Of a stretch of DNA of 64,000 bases, positions 1 through 9,110 are shown one piece after another. The notes beneath the pieces are model-generated. The model worked only from the letters and a program-made list of their open reading frames with translations. It was not told the origin of the DNA and ran no database searches. This stretch comes from Immundisolibacter cernigliae. GTDB taxonomy: Bacteria; Pseudomonadota; Gammaproteobacteria; Immundisolibacterales; Immundisolibacteraceae. Numbering within the stretch: position 1 is the stretch's first letter; the number at the start of each line of letters is the position of its first letter. The DNA lies in contig NZ_CP014671.1 of the NCBI RefSeq assembly GCF_001697225.1, forward strand, positions 2,790,001 through 2,854,000, given 5' to 3'. The position numbers and the translations under genes are program-made.

Positions 1-325
1 GAGCGAACACGTCAAGCACATTTCTGACGACTCCTTCGAGCAGGATGTCCTGCAGGCGCCGGGGCCGGTACTGGTCGACTACTGGGCCGAGTGGTGTGGC
101 CCGTGCAAGATGATCGCGCCGGTGCTCGACGAGGTCGGCAAGGAGTACGCCGGGCGCCTGACGGTGGCCAAGCTGAACGTGGACGAGAACCCCAAGACGC
201 CGCCGCGCTACGGCATTCGCGGCATTCCGACCCTGATGCTGTTCAAGGACGGCAATGTGGAGGCCACCAAGGTCGGTGCCCTGTCGAAGTCGCAGCTTGC
301 CGCGTGGCTGGACAGCAATCTCTGA
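1..325 (+). CDS. trxA: Thioredoxin (5' end cut by window)
   Basis: Thioredoxin is the cytoplasmic disulfide reductase reduced by thioredoxin reductase. The frame is open from base 2 and reads through the redox motif WCGPC (bases 86-100), then the conserved 'PTLMLFKDG' strand with its cis-proline. Base 1 (g) fits the last base of an ATG or GTG start, so only one or two bases are missing. The length of about 107 residues is normal for TrxA. It lies just upstream of rho, a linkage common in gammaproteobacteria. The identification is firm. Confidence 0.95.
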   Translation, partial: SEHVKHISDDSFEQDVLQAPGPVLVDYWAEWCGPCKMIAPVLDEVGKEYAGRLTVAKLNVDENPKTPPRYGIRGIPTLMLFKDGNVEATKVGALSKSQLAAWLDSNL

Positions 326-589
326 TCCCGGCTTTTTCTCAAGTCGCCCATCGCTGGCGCCGATAGTTCGATTGGCACGAGCGGGCTCTCAATCTTCAGG
401 CCAGCCGCTCAGCTGTAGACGATTCCCGATAAACGTTCTGAAGGTTCAGGGTGTCCGGTTGTTGCCGCGACATGCCAACAACAACAAGTTTTTCGCAGGT
501 TTTCATTCCCGGTCCGTCCCCCGGACTGCCTCTCCAACTGCGCCGCCCCTTCGCTTTCGCGGTGCTCCTCGTCAAATCCGCAAACACAT
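326..589 (+). other. trxA-rho intergenic region / rho leader
   Basis: These 264 bases lack a convincing gene. They should hold the rho promoter and untranslated leader, since rho is autoregulated in many bacteria. No clear hairpin with a T-run was found after trxA, so read-through from trxA into rho is possible. Small reading frames here look like noise. Confidence 0.4.
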
Positions 590-1846
590 ATGAATCTGAC
601 CGCGCTGAAACTCACGCCGGTGGCCGAACTGGTGGCCATGGCCCAGGAATCGCGTCTGGAGGGTGCCTCCCGCCAGCGCAAGGAAGAAATCATCTTTGCC
701 CTGCTCAAGGCCCACGCCCGCAAGGGCGAGGACATCTTCGGCGAAGGCGTGATGGAAATGCTGCCGGACGGCTACGGCTTCCTGCGCTCGAACACCAATT
801 CCTACCTGGCGAGCCTGGACGACATCTACGTCTCGCCCAGTCAAATCCGCCGCTTCGGCCTGCGCACCGGCGACACCATCTCCGGCAAGATTCGCCCGCC
901 CAAGGACGGCGAGCGCTACTTCGCGCTGCTCAAGATCGACGAGCTGAACTTCGAGCCGCTGGAAGCGGCCCGCAACAAGATTCTGTTCGAGAACCTGACG
1001 CCCCTGTTCGCCGACGAGCGCTTCACGCTCGAGCGCGGCAACGGCACCACCGAGGACATCACCCCGCGCATCATCGACATGGTGGCGCCGATCGGCAAAG
1101 GCCAGCGCGGCTTGATCGTGTCGCCGCCCAAGGCCGGCAAGACCATGATGTTGCAGTCGGTCGCCCACTCGCTGACCGCCAACCACCCCGAGATCTACCT
1201 CATGGTGCTGCTCATCGACGAGCGGCCGGAGGAAGTGACCGAAATGCGCCGCACGGTGCGCGGCGAGGTCATCGCCAGCACCTTCGACGAGGCCGCCACG
1301 CGCCACGTACAGGTGGCCGACATGGTGATCGAGAAGGCCAAGCGTCTGGTCGAGCACAAGCGCGACGTGGTGATCCTGCTCGATTCCATCACGCGCCTGG
1401 CGCGCGCCTACAACACCGTCATCCCGTCCTCGGGCAAGGTGCTGACCGGCGGTGTCGATGCCCACGCCCTGGACAAGCCGAAGAAATTCTTTGGCGCCGC
1501 CCGCAACATCGAGGAAGGCGGCAGCCTGACCATCATCGCCACCACGCTGGTCGAGACCGGCTCGCGCATGGATGACGTGATCTACGAGGAGTTCAAGGGC
1601 ACCGGCAACATGGAAATCCACCTCGAACGCAAGATTGCCGAGCGGCGCATCTTCCCGGCCATCAACATCAACCGCTCCGGCACCCGCCGCGAGGAGCTGC
1701 TGATGAAGCCGGACGAAGTGCAAAAGGTGTGGATCCTGCGCCGCCTGCTGGCCTCCATGGACGAGGTCGCAGCCATGGAATTCCTGCTCGAACGCCTCAA
1801 GAACACCAAGAGCAACGGCGAGTTCTTCGCCTCCATGAAGGCCTGA
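590..1846 (+). CDS. rho: Transcription termination factor Rho
   Basis: Rho is the hexameric RNA-dependent ATPase that ends transcription of untranslated RNA. The 418-residue product has the N-terminal RNA-binding region with 'GYGFLR' (residues 61-66), the P-loop 'SPPKAGKT' near residues 178-185, and the Q/R-loop segments typical of the family. Length matches E. coli Rho (419). The ATG follows a long leader, and the start sequence [10 protein letters not shown] is typical. No oddity is seen. Confidence 0.97.
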   Translation: MNLTALKLTPVAELVAMAQESRLEGASRQRKEEIIFALLKAHARKGEDIFGEGVMEMLPDGYGFLRSNTNSYLASLDDIYVSPSQIRRFGLRTGDTISGKIRPPKDGERYFALLKIDELNFEPLEAARNKILFENLTPLFADERFTLERGNGTTEDITPRIIDMVAPIGKGQRGLIVSPPKAGKTMMLQSVAHSLTANHPEIYLMVLLIDERPEEVTEMRRTVRGEVIASTFDEAATRHVQVADMVIEKAKRLVEHKRDVVILLDSITRLARAYNTVIPSSGKVLTGGVDAHALDKPKKFFGAARNIEEGGSLTIIATTLVETGSRMDDVIYEEFKGTGNMEIHLERKIAERRIFPAININRSGTRREELLMKPDEVQKVWILRRLLASMDEVAAMEFLLERLKNTKSNGEFFASMKA

Positions 1847-1900
1847 TATCGGCCTGTTCCTTTTATTAATTTAATCCGCAACCCGCTGAGGACCCGTCCC

Positions 1901-2878
1901 GTGAACAAGCCCGTCCGCATCGCTGTCACCGGCTGCGCCGGCAATATCGGCTACGCACTGCTGTTCCGCATCGCCGCCGGCGACATGCTCGGCCCCGACC
2001 AGCCGGTCATCCTGCACCTGCTGGAAGTCACGCCGGCCCTGAAGGCGCTCGAAGGCGTGAGCATGGAACTGCGCGACTGCGCGTTCCCGCTGCTGGCCGA
2101 TATCGTGGCCACCGACGATCCGGCGGTCGGCTTCAAGGATGCCGACTACGCCATCCTGGTCGGTGCCCGCCCGCGCGGTCCGGGCATGGAGCGCAAGGAC
2201 CTGCTGGAGGCCAACGGCGCCATCTTCACCGTGCAGGGCAAGGCGCTGAACGACCACGCCAGCCGCGGCGTGAAGGTGCTGGTGGTCGGCAACCCGGCCA
2301 ACACCAACGCCCTGATCGCCATGCGCAGCGCACCGGACCTGGACCCGCGCCAGTTCACGGCCATGATGCGCCTGGACCACAACCGTGCCATCAGCCAGCT
2401 GGCTGCCAAAACCGGCTCGACGGTGCCGGCCATCCGCCGCATGACCGTGTGGGGTAACCACTCTTCCACGCAGTACCCGGATATTTCGCACACGCTGGTC
2501 GATGGCCGTCCGGCGCCGGAACTGGTCGATCAGGCCTGGCTTGAGACCGACTTCATCCCCACCGTGCAGCAGCGCGGCGCCGCCATCATCGCCGCCCGCG
2601 GCGCGTCGAGCGCCGCCTCGGCGGCGTCGGCAGCCATCGATCACATGCGCACCTGGGCGCTGGGCACCGCCGACGGCGACTGGGTCAGCATGGGCATTCC
2701 CAGCGACGGCAGCTACGGCATCCCGGAGGGCATCATCTATTCCTATCCGGTGACCTGCCGCGACGGGCGCTACGAGATCGTGCAGAACCTCCCCGTCAGC
2801 GCCTTCAGCCGCGCCCGCATGGATGCCACCGCCCGGGAGCTGCTGGAAGAACGTGAGGCCGTCCAGCACCTGCTGTGA
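1901..2878 (+). CDS. mdh: Malate dehydrogenase
   Basis: This enzyme interconverts malate and oxaloacetate with NAD in the TCA cycle. The 325-residue protein has the Rossmann motif '[10 protein letters not shown]' at the N-terminus, the 'NPANTNAL' segment, the substrate-binding 'RLDHNRA' stretch and the active-site His in '[12 protein letters not shown]'. It belongs to the cytosolic-type MDH group (about 325-330 residues) rather than the short E. coli type. The start is GTG at 1901, preceded by a 'tgagga' ribosome-binding sequence. It stands alone between rho and rpmE. Confidence 0.95.
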   Translation: MNKPVRIAVTGCAGNIGYALLFRIAAGDMLGPDQPVILHLLEVTPALKALEGVSMELRDCAFPLLADIVATDDPAVGFKDADYAILVGARPRGPGMERKDLLEANGAIFTVQGKALNDHASRGVKVLVVGNPANTNALIAMRSAPDLDPRQFTAMMRLDHNRAISQLAAKTGSTVPAIRRMTVWGNHSSTQYPDISHTLVDGRPAPELVDQAWLETDFIPTVQQRGAAIIAARGASSAASAASAAIDHMRTWALGTADGDWVSMGIPSDGSYGIPEGIIYSYPVTCRDGRYEIVQNLPVSAFSRARMDATARELLEEREAVQHLL

Positions 2879-2962
2879 CGTGCGCTAAAACTTGCCCGGC
2901 GGGCCGCTTTCTTCTACCCTACGCGGCCCGCCGCGCCGTGCCCTCCCAACCCAGACCGCGCC

Positions 2963-3169
2963 ATGAAACCCGATATTCATCCCAAGTACGAAGAAGTCAC
3001 CGTCACCTGCAGCTGCGGCAACACCTTCCAGACCCGTTCCGCGCTGGCCAAGCCGGAGCTGGCAATCGACGTGTGTTCCAGCTGCCACCCGTTCTACACC
3101 GGCAAGCAGAAGGTCGGCGACCGCCGCGGCCGAGTGGAGCGCTTCAAGCGCCGCTACGGCATGGCGTGA
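2963..3169 (+). CDS. rpmE: 50S ribosomal protein L31 (zinc-binding type)
   Basis: This is a 68-residue large-subunit ribosomal protein. It begins '[12 protein letters not shown]' and keeps the four-Cys zinc set, 'CSCG' near residue 16 and 'CSSC' near residue 37, so it is the zinc-containing paralogue rather than the Cys-less YkgM type. Its stop codon overlaps the start of the next reading frame by one base (TGATG). Confidence 0.96.
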   Translation: MKPDIHPKYEEVTVTCSCGNTFQTRSALAKPELAIDVCSSCHPFYTGKQKVGDRRGRVERFKRRYGMA

Positions 3170-3960
3170 TGCCGGGCCGGTTCGCCGGCCTCGCTCACAA
3201 AGGGCGCCTCCTGGCGCCCTTTGTGTTTCTGGCCGGTGTTCTGTTTGCGAGCAACTCGCCGGCAGCCTGCCGGCCCCCAGGGCCTGTGGAGCAGGGCACC
3301 GTGGCCGGGCACTACGACGGCGACACGCTACGCCTCGCCGACGACCGCCGCGTGCGCCTGCTGGGCATCGACACGCCCGAGATGAACTACCGAAAGGGTA
3401 CGCCGCAGCCGCTGGCGCAGCGCGCCCTGCAGCGCACGCGAAGCTTGCTGCCTCAGGGCGGCCCGGTGCGTCTGGCGCGCGACCGGCAGGTACAGGATCG
3501 CTACGGCCGACTGCTGGCGCATGCCTACCGCCCGGACGGCACCAGCGTGGAGGAAACCCTGCTGCGCGAAGGACTCGCGGTGAGCTTCATCGTGCCGCCG
3601 AACGTCGCCCTGGCGGACTGCCTGCTGGCCGCCGAGCGGCAGGCCCGCGTGGCCCGCCGCGGCCTGTGGGCCTTGCCCGACTACCAGCCGCAGGCGGCCG
3701 GCAAGGTCCTGGCCGACGGCCGCTATCGCCTGGTGCGCGGCCGGGTCACCAGCGCCCTGCAGCGTGGCGACTGGGTACTGCTGAAGCTCGACCGGCGCGT
3801 GCAGCTGCGCATCGCGCGCGCCGACTGGAAAGGCTTCGAACCGGCCGATCACCTGGCCTGGCGTGGCCGGGATGTGATCGCGCGGGGCAAAATCCAGTCC
3901 CGAAACGGCGCTGCGCAGCTGCGTCTGTGGCACCCGGCGCAGATCGACCTGTCCAAGTAG
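3169..3960 (+). CDS. Secreted thermonuclease-like (SNase-fold) nuclease
   Basis: The 263-residue protein has a staphylococcal-nuclease fold and probably cuts nucleic acid outside the cytoplasm. A signal peptide (basic residues, then a hydrophobic core about residues 14-30) precedes the domain. All three catalytic residues are present: R63 and E71 in 'VRLLGIDTPE' and R114 in 'DRYGRLLAHAY', plus the metal-binding Asp of 'YDGDTLRL'. The C-terminal ~100 residues are an extra beta-rich region. The ATG at 3169 overlaps the rpmE stop. An in-frame GTG at 3223, just after the terminator hairpin, is an alternative start but would shorten the signal peptide. Confidence 0.85.
   Translation: MPGRFAGLAHKGRLLAPFVFLAGVLFASNSPAACRPPGPVEQGTVAGHYDGDTLRLADDRRVRLLGIDTPEMNYRKGTPQPLAQRALQRTRSLLPQGGPVRLARDRQVQDRYGRLLAHAYRPDGTSVEETLLREGLAVSFIVPPNVALADCLLAAERQARVARRGLWALPDYQPQAAGKVLADGRYRLVRGRVTSALQRGDWVLLKLDRRVQLRIARADWKGFEPADHLAWRGRDVIARGKIQSRNGAAQLRLWHPAQIDLSK
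3197..3224 (+). terminator. Strong hairpin after rpmE, inside the nuclease signal-peptide coding region
   Basis: A perfect 12-bp stem (ACAAAGGGCGCC / GGCGCCCTTTGT) with tetraloop TCCT lies 28 bases after the rpmE stop, followed by a short T-rich tail (gtttct). It looks like the rpmE Rho-independent terminator, yet lies inside the next gene if that gene starts at 3169. Confidence 0.6.
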
Positions 3961-3965
3961 TCTCC

Positions 3966-5408
3966 ATGCGCAAGTTCCTCACCATTACCGGTCTGTGTCT
4001 GACGCTCGCCGCCTGCGCCACCAACCCGGTCAGCGGCCGGCGCGAGATGGCGCTGATGTCCGAGGCGCAGGAAATCTCCATCGGTCGCGACATGCACCCC
4101 AAGGTGCTCCAGCAGTACGGTCAATACGACGATCCGGCGCTGCAAGCCTACGTGCAGGGCGTGGGCGAGAAGCTCGCCGCCCACAGCCACCGCAGCAACC
4201 TGATCTACCGCTTCACGGTGGTCGATTCCACCGACATCAACGCCTTCGCGCTGCCCGGCGGCTACATCTACATCACCCGCGGCCTGCTGGCATACCTGGG
4301 CAGCGAGGCCGAAATGGCCGGCGTGCTGGGGCACGAAATCGGCCACGTCACGGCCCGCCACGCGGTGCGCCAGTACACCGCCGCCACCGCCGCTCAATTG
4401 GGCATGACGCTGGGCAGCATCTTCGTGCCGGGCCTGGGCAGCAACGTGGGTCAGAACGTCATGGGCGTGCTGGGTCAGGCCATGCTCAGCGGCTACGGGC
4501 GCGAGCACGAACTCGAATCCGACGGCCTGGGCGCCGAATACCTGGCCCGCGCCGGCTACGACCCGCAGGCGATCCTGGGCGTGCTGCGCACGCTCAAGGC
4601 GCAGGGCGATTACGCCGCAGCGCAGGCCAAGGCCGAAGGCCGGCAGCCGCAGTCCTACCACGGTCTTTTCGCCAGTCACCCGGACGAGGACACGCGCCTG
4701 AAGGAGGTGCTCACAAAGGCGTCCTTCCTGGCGCCCGACAAGCCGGCCGACAACGGCCGCGATGCGTTCCTGAAGCACATCGACGGCATGGTGTTCGGCG
4801 ACAGCGCGGCGCAGGGCATCCGCCGCGGCAACCGCTTCTATCATCGCGACCTTAACTTCGCCCTCGAATTCCCGCCCGGCTGGCGGCTGGAGAACCGGCC
4901 CGATCGGCTGCTGGCCATCGCACCCGGCGGCAAGGCCCAGGCGCAGCTCAGCAGCCAGGACCTGAACCAGCGTGAGACGCCGCGCGAGTTCATGATCCGC
5001 CGCCTCGGCATCAAGAACCCGGCCGGCGAGGAAATCAGCCCGGCCGGGCTGCCCGGCTACACCGCGTCACTGAAAATCCAGGGCCGGCCCGGCCGCGTCA
5101 GCGTCATCTTTCATCGCAACCAGGCGTATGTGCTGGCCAGCGTGGCGCTGGACGGGGCGGACAGCCAGGCGGTCGACGCGGCCATGCGCCAGACGGCGCT
5201 GGGCTTTCACCCGCTGCGCGAGGACGAGAAGGCGCTGGCCGAGCCACTGCGCCTGCGCCTGAAAACCGCCGCGGCCGGCGACAGCTTCGCCGCCCTGGCC
5301 AAGGGCTCGCGCCTGCCCGGCGACGCCCAGGCCCAGCTGCGGCTGCTGAACGGCCACTACCCGCAGGGCGAACCGAAGCCCGGCGACATCCTGAAAATCG
5401 TGGAATGA
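3966..5408 (+). CDS. M48-family zinc metalloprotease, lipoprotein (BepA/LoiP-like)
   Basis: The protein (480 residues) begins with a lipoprotein signal ending 'LTLAAC' (lipobox Cys17). The zinc-protease motif HEIGH lies at residues 123-127 and the third-ligand helix 'HELESDGLGAEY' follows, as in M48 peptidases. The extended C-terminal part ends in a LysM-like segment ('PGDILKIVE'), suggesting peptidoglycan contact. Such proteins act in outer-membrane protein quality control in the periplasm. It starts five bases after the nuclease stop and overlaps uvrD by four bases (ATGA), so the three genes are likely cotranscribed. Confidence 0.9.
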   Translation: MRKFLTITGLCLTLAACATNPVSGRREMALMSEAQEISIGRDMHPKVLQQYGQYDDPALQAYVQGVGEKLAAHSHRSNLIYRFTVVDSTDINAFALPGGYIYITRGLLAYLGSEAEMAGVLGHEIGHVTARHAVRQYTAATAAQLGMTLGSIFVPGLGSNVGQNVMGVLGQAMLSGYGREHELESDGLGAEYLARAGYDPQAILGVLRTLKAQGDYAAAQAKAEGRQPQSYHGLFASHPDEDTRLKEVLTKASFLAPDKPADNGRDAFLKHIDGMVFGDSAAQGIRRGNRFYHRDLNFALEFPPGWRLENRPDRLLAIAPGGKAQAQLSSQDLNQRETPREFMIRRLGIKNPAGEEISPAGLPGYTASLKIQGRPGRVSVIFHRNQAYVLASVALDGADSQAVDAAMRQTALGFHPLREDEKALAEPLRLRLKTAAAGDSFAALAKGSRLPGDAQAQLRLLNGHYPQGEPKPGDILKIVE

Positions 5409-7684
5409 GCATGAGTCTCGAACGCCAGATCGAACGCCTGAACCCGCCGCAGCGCGAGGCCGTCACCGCGCCCGGCCAGACCGCCCTGGTGCTGGCCGGC
5501 GCCGGCAGCGGCAAGACCCGCGTGCTGACGCACCGCATCGCCTGGCTGATCGAGGTCGAGCGCGCCGCGCCGCTGGAGATCCTGGCCGTCACCTTCACCA
5601 ACAAGGCCGCGGCCGAAATGCGCGAGCGCATCGGCCAGCTGGTGCCGCTGCCGCCGCGGGGCATGTGGGTGGGCACGTTTCACGGCATCGCCCACCGTCT
5701 GCTGCGCGCCCACTGGCGCGACGCCGGCTTGTCGGAAACCTTCCAGATCCTGGACTCCGACGACCAGCAGCGGCTGATCAAGCGCCTGCTCAAGGAACTG
5801 GGCGACGAGACGCTCAAGCCGGCCCAGGTGGCCGCCTTCATCAATGCCCGCAAGGATGAGGGCCAGCGCGCCCGCCATGTGGACACGCAGGGCTTTGCGG
5901 ATCGCGCCGTGCTGGCCGAGCTGTACCGCCGCTACGAGGCCGCCTGCGAGCGCGGCGGCATGGTGGACTTTGGCGAACTGCTGCTGCGCAGCAACGAACT
6001 GTGGGTGCAGCAGCCGGTGCTGCGCGACCACTACCGGCGGCGCTTCCGCCACATCCTGGTCGACGAGTTCCAGGACACCAACGCCCTGCAATACGCCTGG
6101 CTGCGCAACCTCGCCGGGCCGGACACCAGCCTGTTCGCGGTCGGCGACGACGACCAGGCCATCTACGGCTGGCGCGGCGCCAAGGTGGAGAACATGCGCG
6201 AGTTCGAGCGCCAGTTCCCGAACGTGAAGGTCGTGCGTCTGGAACAGAACTACCGCTCCACCGGCACCATCCTGGCCGCCGCCAATGCCCTGATCGCCCA
6301 CAACCGCGAGCGTCTGGGCAAGAACCTGTGGTCGGACGCCGGCAGCGGCGAGCCGATCCGCCTGTACGCCGCCTACAACGAGCAGGACGAGGCGCGCTTC
6401 GTGGTCGAACAGATCGAAGCCTGGACCGCCGCCGGCAACCCGCGCTCGGAAGCGGCCATCCTGTACCGCTCCAACGCCCAGTCACGGGCGTTCGAGGAAG
6501 CGCTCATGGTGCGGCGCATCAAGTACCGCGTGTACGGCGGCCAGCGCTTCTTCGACCGGGCCGAGATCCGCGATGCACTGGCGTACCTGCGCCTGATCGC
6601 CAACCCGGCCGACGACACGGCCTTCGAGCGCGTCATCAACCAGCCGCCGCGCGGCATCGGCGACAAGACCCTCGACACCCTGCGCGGCGAGGCCCGCGCC
6701 AGCGGTCTGCCGATGTGGGAGGTGCTGACCCGGCTGCTGCAGGGCGGCGGCCTGACGGGCCGCACAGCCGCGGCACTCGGCGGCTTTGCGCAATTGATCC
6801 AGAGCCTGCGCGCCGCCTGCCAGGGCCAGCCGCTGATGGACCAGGCGCTGATGGCCATCCGCGACAGCGGCCTCAAGGAACACCACGCCAAGGACGTGGA
6901 CGGCAGGGGCGAGGGCCGGGTAGAGAACCTGGACGAACTGGTCAACGCCGCCAGCCTGTTCGTGAACGAGGAAGAAGACCTGGACGAGCTGACCGCCTTC
7001 CTGAGCCACGCGGCGCTCGAAGCCGGCGACGCCCAGGGCGAGGCCGGCGCCGACTGCGTGCAGCTGATGACCCTGCACTCGGCCAAGGGGCTCGAATTCC
7101 GGCAGGTGTTCCTGGTCGGGGTGGAGGAGGGCCTGTTCCCGAGCCAGCGCTCCATCGACGACCCGGCCCGTCTGGAGGAAGAACGGCGCCTGTGCTACGT
7201 CGGCCTGACGCGCGCCCGCGAGCGGCTGTGCGTGAGCTACGCCGAGAGCCGGCGCATCCACGGCGAAACCCGCCCGGCCATGGCCTCGCGCTTCATCGAG
7301 GAAATCCCGGCCGAACACCTGACCGAAGTGCGCCTGCGCGGCACGGTCGACCGACCGATGAGCACCCGCCCGAGCGGTGGCTTCGAACGGGGCAGTTACG
7401 GCCACGGCGGCTCGCGTTCGGACTGGAGCCCCGGCCGCCGCGACGGCGGACGTGCCGACCTGCAGCCACCACCGCGCCGCGTCAGCGCCTGGAACGATCC
7501 ACCCAAGGCACCCGACAGCGACAGCGGCCTGTGGGTAGGCCAGCGCGTGCGCCACGGCAAGTTCGGCGAAGGCGTCATCACCGACCTGGAAGGCCAGGGC
7601 CCGCGCACCCGCGTGCAGGTCAAGTTCGCCGGCGCCGGCAGCAAATGGCTGATGCTGGACATGGCGGGCCTGACGCCGGCCTGA
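5405..7684 (+). CDS. uvrD: DNA helicase II (UvrD)
   Basis: This SF1A 3'-5' helicase serves nucleotide-excision and mismatch repair. The 759-residue protein has all family motifs in order: 'GAGSGKT' (about residues 32-38), 'DEFQDTN', 'VGDDDQAIYGWRGA', 'NYRS', 'TLHSAKGLEF' and 'YVGLTRAR'. The C-terminal Tudor-like module 'VGQRVRHGKFGEGVI' distinguishes UvrD from Rep. The ATG at 5405 overlaps the protease stop; a second ATG two codons later is equally possible. Length is slightly above E. coli UvrD (720). Confidence 0.95.
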   Translation: MSMSLERQIERLNPPQREAVTAPGQTALVLAGAGSGKTRVLTHRIAWLIEVERAAPLEILAVTFTNKAAAEMRERIGQLVPLPPRGMWVGTFHGIAHRLLRAHWRDAGLSETFQILDSDDQQRLIKRLLKELGDETLKPAQVAAFINARKDEGQRARHVDTQGFADRAVLAELYRRYEAACERGGMVDFGELLLRSNELWVQQPVLRDHYRRRFRHILVDEFQDTNALQYAWLRNLAGPDTSLFAVGDDDQAIYGWRGAKVENMREFERQFPNVKVVRLEQNYRSTGTILAAANALIAHNRERLGKNLWSDAGSGEPIRLYAAYNEQDEARFVVEQIEAWTAAGNPRSEAAILYRSNAQSRAFEEALMVRRIKYRVYGGQRFFDRAEIRDALAYLRLIANPADDTAFERVINQPPRGIGDKTLDTLRGEARASGLPMWEVLTRLLQGGGLTGRTAAALGGFAQLIQSLRAACQGQPLMDQALMAIRDSGLKEHHAKDVDGRGEGRVENLDELVNAASLFVNEEEDLDELTAFLSHAALEAGDAQGEAGADCVQLMTLHSAKGLEFRQVFLVGVEEGLFPSQRSIDDPARLEEERRLCYVGLTRARERLCVSYAESRRIHGETRPAMASRFIEEIPAEHLTEVRLRGTVDRPMSTRPSGGFERGSYGHGGSRSDWSPGRRDGGRADLQPPPRRVSAWNDPPKAPDSDSGLWVGQRVRHGKFGEGVITDLEGQGPRTRVQVKFAGAGSKWLMLDMAGLTPA

Positions 7685-7705
7685 CGGCTGCGCTAGGCGC
7701 CGCCG

Positions 7706-7886
7706 CGTGGCGCCTGCCATGAAAGTAGATGTATCTTTTCACCCACTGAGCGTACGCACGTTCGGTGCGCAGGCGGTAGTGTTTCAACCGGAGACGATCG
7801 CCAAGCTGATCGAGCAGCCTGGGCGACCGGGGCACCGAAGGGTAGGCAGGACGCGTGTTCATGTGCAGGCGGTGTTTGTCGGGCAT
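7706..7886 (-). pseudogene. Integron integrase (intI) N-terminal fragment 1
   Basis: The translated fragment carries the N-terminal SAM-like DNA-binding domain of integron integrases: 'LLDQLGDRLRLKHY', 'RTERAYAQWVKRY' and 'YFHGRRH'. Homology stops abruptly near 7706, about 20 bases past the uvrD stop. The whole catalytic domain (Arg-His-Arg-Tyr) is gone. The gene points away from the cassettes at 7983-9103, which is the standard integron layout. Start is ATG 7886 or the internal ATG eight codons later. It cannot encode a working recombinase. Confidence 0.85.
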
Positions 7887-7929
7887 GGTGACCGTTATGA
7901 ATCATGAGGTTGGCACATGATGCCCAGAT

Positions 7930-7988
7930 TACCGGACATGTCTGATAACACATTTATTCCGACAAATGTCGGATAACTTACGTTGGGC
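7930..7988 (+). other. attI-like integron recombination site
   Basis: The core GTTGGGC at 7982-7988 fits the GTTRRRY crossover consensus and sits at the junction between the intI remnant and the first cassette. Upstream are two direct repeats, ATGTCTGATAAC (7938-7949) and ATGTCGGATAAC (7966-7977), like the integrase-binding direct repeats of attI sites, plus a perfect 14-bp palindrome CCGACAAATGTCGG at 7959-7972. The identification comes from position and consensus, not from a match to a known attI. Confidence 0.7.
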
Positions 7989-7994
7989 CTCTCG

Positions 7995-8459
7995 ATGACG
8001 ATTGATCCGGTACTCGAAGTTTTGGCTGAAGCTAAAAAGCTTGCTCAGAAATATCGCATCCTTACAGGCAAGCCATTGGGCATAACCGGAGAGGTAGCTG
8101 AATATGAAGCTGCTCGCATTCTTGGGGTTGCACTCACACCCGCGAGGCAGGCAGGCTACGATGCTACCGAAACTCGTAAGGGCAAAGTATTCCACCTTCA
8201 AATCAAGGGTCGGTGTGTGCTTGAAGGTAGCAAACCCGGACAGCGCATGGGTTCCATCGACATCAAGAAAAAATTCGATGCAGTTCTACTCGTTCTCCTT
8301 GACGGCAACTTCGATGCCACAGTCATTTATGAAGCGCCGCGTGAAGCAGTAATAGCCGCCTTGACAAAACCGGGTTCCAAGTCTCGAAACGAGCGTGGCT
8401 CTCTGGGCATATCCCAGTTCAAATCTATCGCCCATGTTCGGTGGCAACGTGCAGCCTAG
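7995..8459 (+). CDS. Integron cassette 1 protein, hypothetical (possible nuclease-fold)
   Basis: I do not recognise this 154-residue protein with certainty. It contains a Glu in 'GEVAEYEAARILG', then 'GYDATE' and 'FHLQIKGR', an E...D...QxK spacing that resembles PD-(D/E)XK nuclease-fold domains of the DUF6998 type. ATG 7995 is preferred over an in-frame TTG at 7983 because the TTG falls in the recombination core. The gene sits alone between attI and attC, with its stop touching the attC site, as expected for a cassette. Its promoter would be an external one in the intI/attI region. Confidence 0.75.
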   Translation: MTIDPVLEVLAEAKKLAQKYRILTGKPLGITGEVAEYEAARILGVALTPARQAGYDATETRKGKVFHLQIKGRCVLEGSKPGQRMGSIDIKKKFDAVLLVLLDGNFDATVIYEAPREAVIAALTKPGSKSRNERGSLGISQFKSIAHVRWQRAA

Positions 8460-8522
8460 GCCCAACCCATCAGTCGAGAGGGACTGCGCAAAAGCGCGCA
8501 GCCCCTCACTTTTACGTTATGT
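8460..8522 (+). other. attC recombination site 1
   Basis: The 63-bp site begins GCCCAAC (8460-8466, RYYYAAC) and ends GTTATGT (8516-8522). Between them is a strong imperfect hairpin, GAGGGACTGCGC / GCGCGCAGCCCCTC around an AAAA loop. The segment TCGAGAGGGA recurs in the cassette-like site near 41565. Confidence 0.75.
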
Positions 8523-8547
8523 TTTCGATATGTGCAAAGGGGGATAA

Positions 8548-9048
8548 ATGAAAATTACATACTTAAAAAGGGATGACCAATGGGGTGAGGATGTTAATTT
8601 TTATGAAGAACTTCCGAAAAATAAGATTCATTATGTATCAGTGGCAATGCCAGGTTTAACTATGGCAAGCAGTTTCATTGATGACGCAGGATTTACTACG
8701 GAAGAAAGATGCGCTTTGATGAATACAGTTAACCAGGCAAAAGAAACTGGCACACTGTATCCTAAAGCCAATATTACACTTTTACCTTCGCCTATTGCAA
8801 AAGATAGAATGGGGTTCAACTTAGATGTTTTTAACGATGGAGATTATTCAAAAAAAGAAATTATATCTCACATGGAAGATGCTTTTAAAGCAAATAAGGA
8901 ATATATAAAAAGTAAGACTATGTATTTCGACTTCAGAAATCTTTGTGTCTCTGAAGAACTTTACCTTGAATATTTGCAATCCACTATCGAGCAATGTAGC
9001 AAATCAGATTTACCAGAAACAATTATCACATGGAATATAAAAACATAA
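8548..9048 (+). CDS. Integron cassette 2 protein, hypothetical, AT-rich
   Basis: No family is recognised for this 166-residue, acidic, soluble-looking protein; no signal peptide or membrane segment is visible. Its base composition (roughly one third GC by eye) and AT-ending codons contrast sharply with the flanking GC-rich genes, which marks recent transfer. A ribosome-binding 'aaaggggg' precedes ATG 8548. The TAA stop is embedded in the first box of attC site 2, as is usual for cassette genes. Confidence 0.8.
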   Translation: MKITYLKRDDQWGEDVNFYEELPKNKIHYVSVAMPGLTMASSFIDDAGFTTEERCALMNTVNQAKETGTLYPKANITLLPSPIAKDRMGFNLDVFNDGDYSKKEIISHMEDAFKANKEYIKSKTMYFDFRNLCVSEELYLEYLQSTIEQCSKSDLPETIITWNIKT

Positions 9049-9103
9049 CCACCTGCTGGTAGGGACGCGCAAATAGCGCGCGGCCCACAGCAGCACGTTA
9101 TGC
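9043..9103 (+). other. attC recombination site 2
   Basis: The 61-bp site begins ACATAAC (9043-9049) and ends GTTATGC (9097-9103), which are inverted complements at six of seven positions. Inside are CTGCTG / CAGCAG arms and the inner stem GGACGCGC / GCGCGCGGCC, giving the folded hairpin needed for single-strand recombination. This is the clearest attC in the window. Confidence 0.85.
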
Positions 9104-9110
9104 CCCAAGA

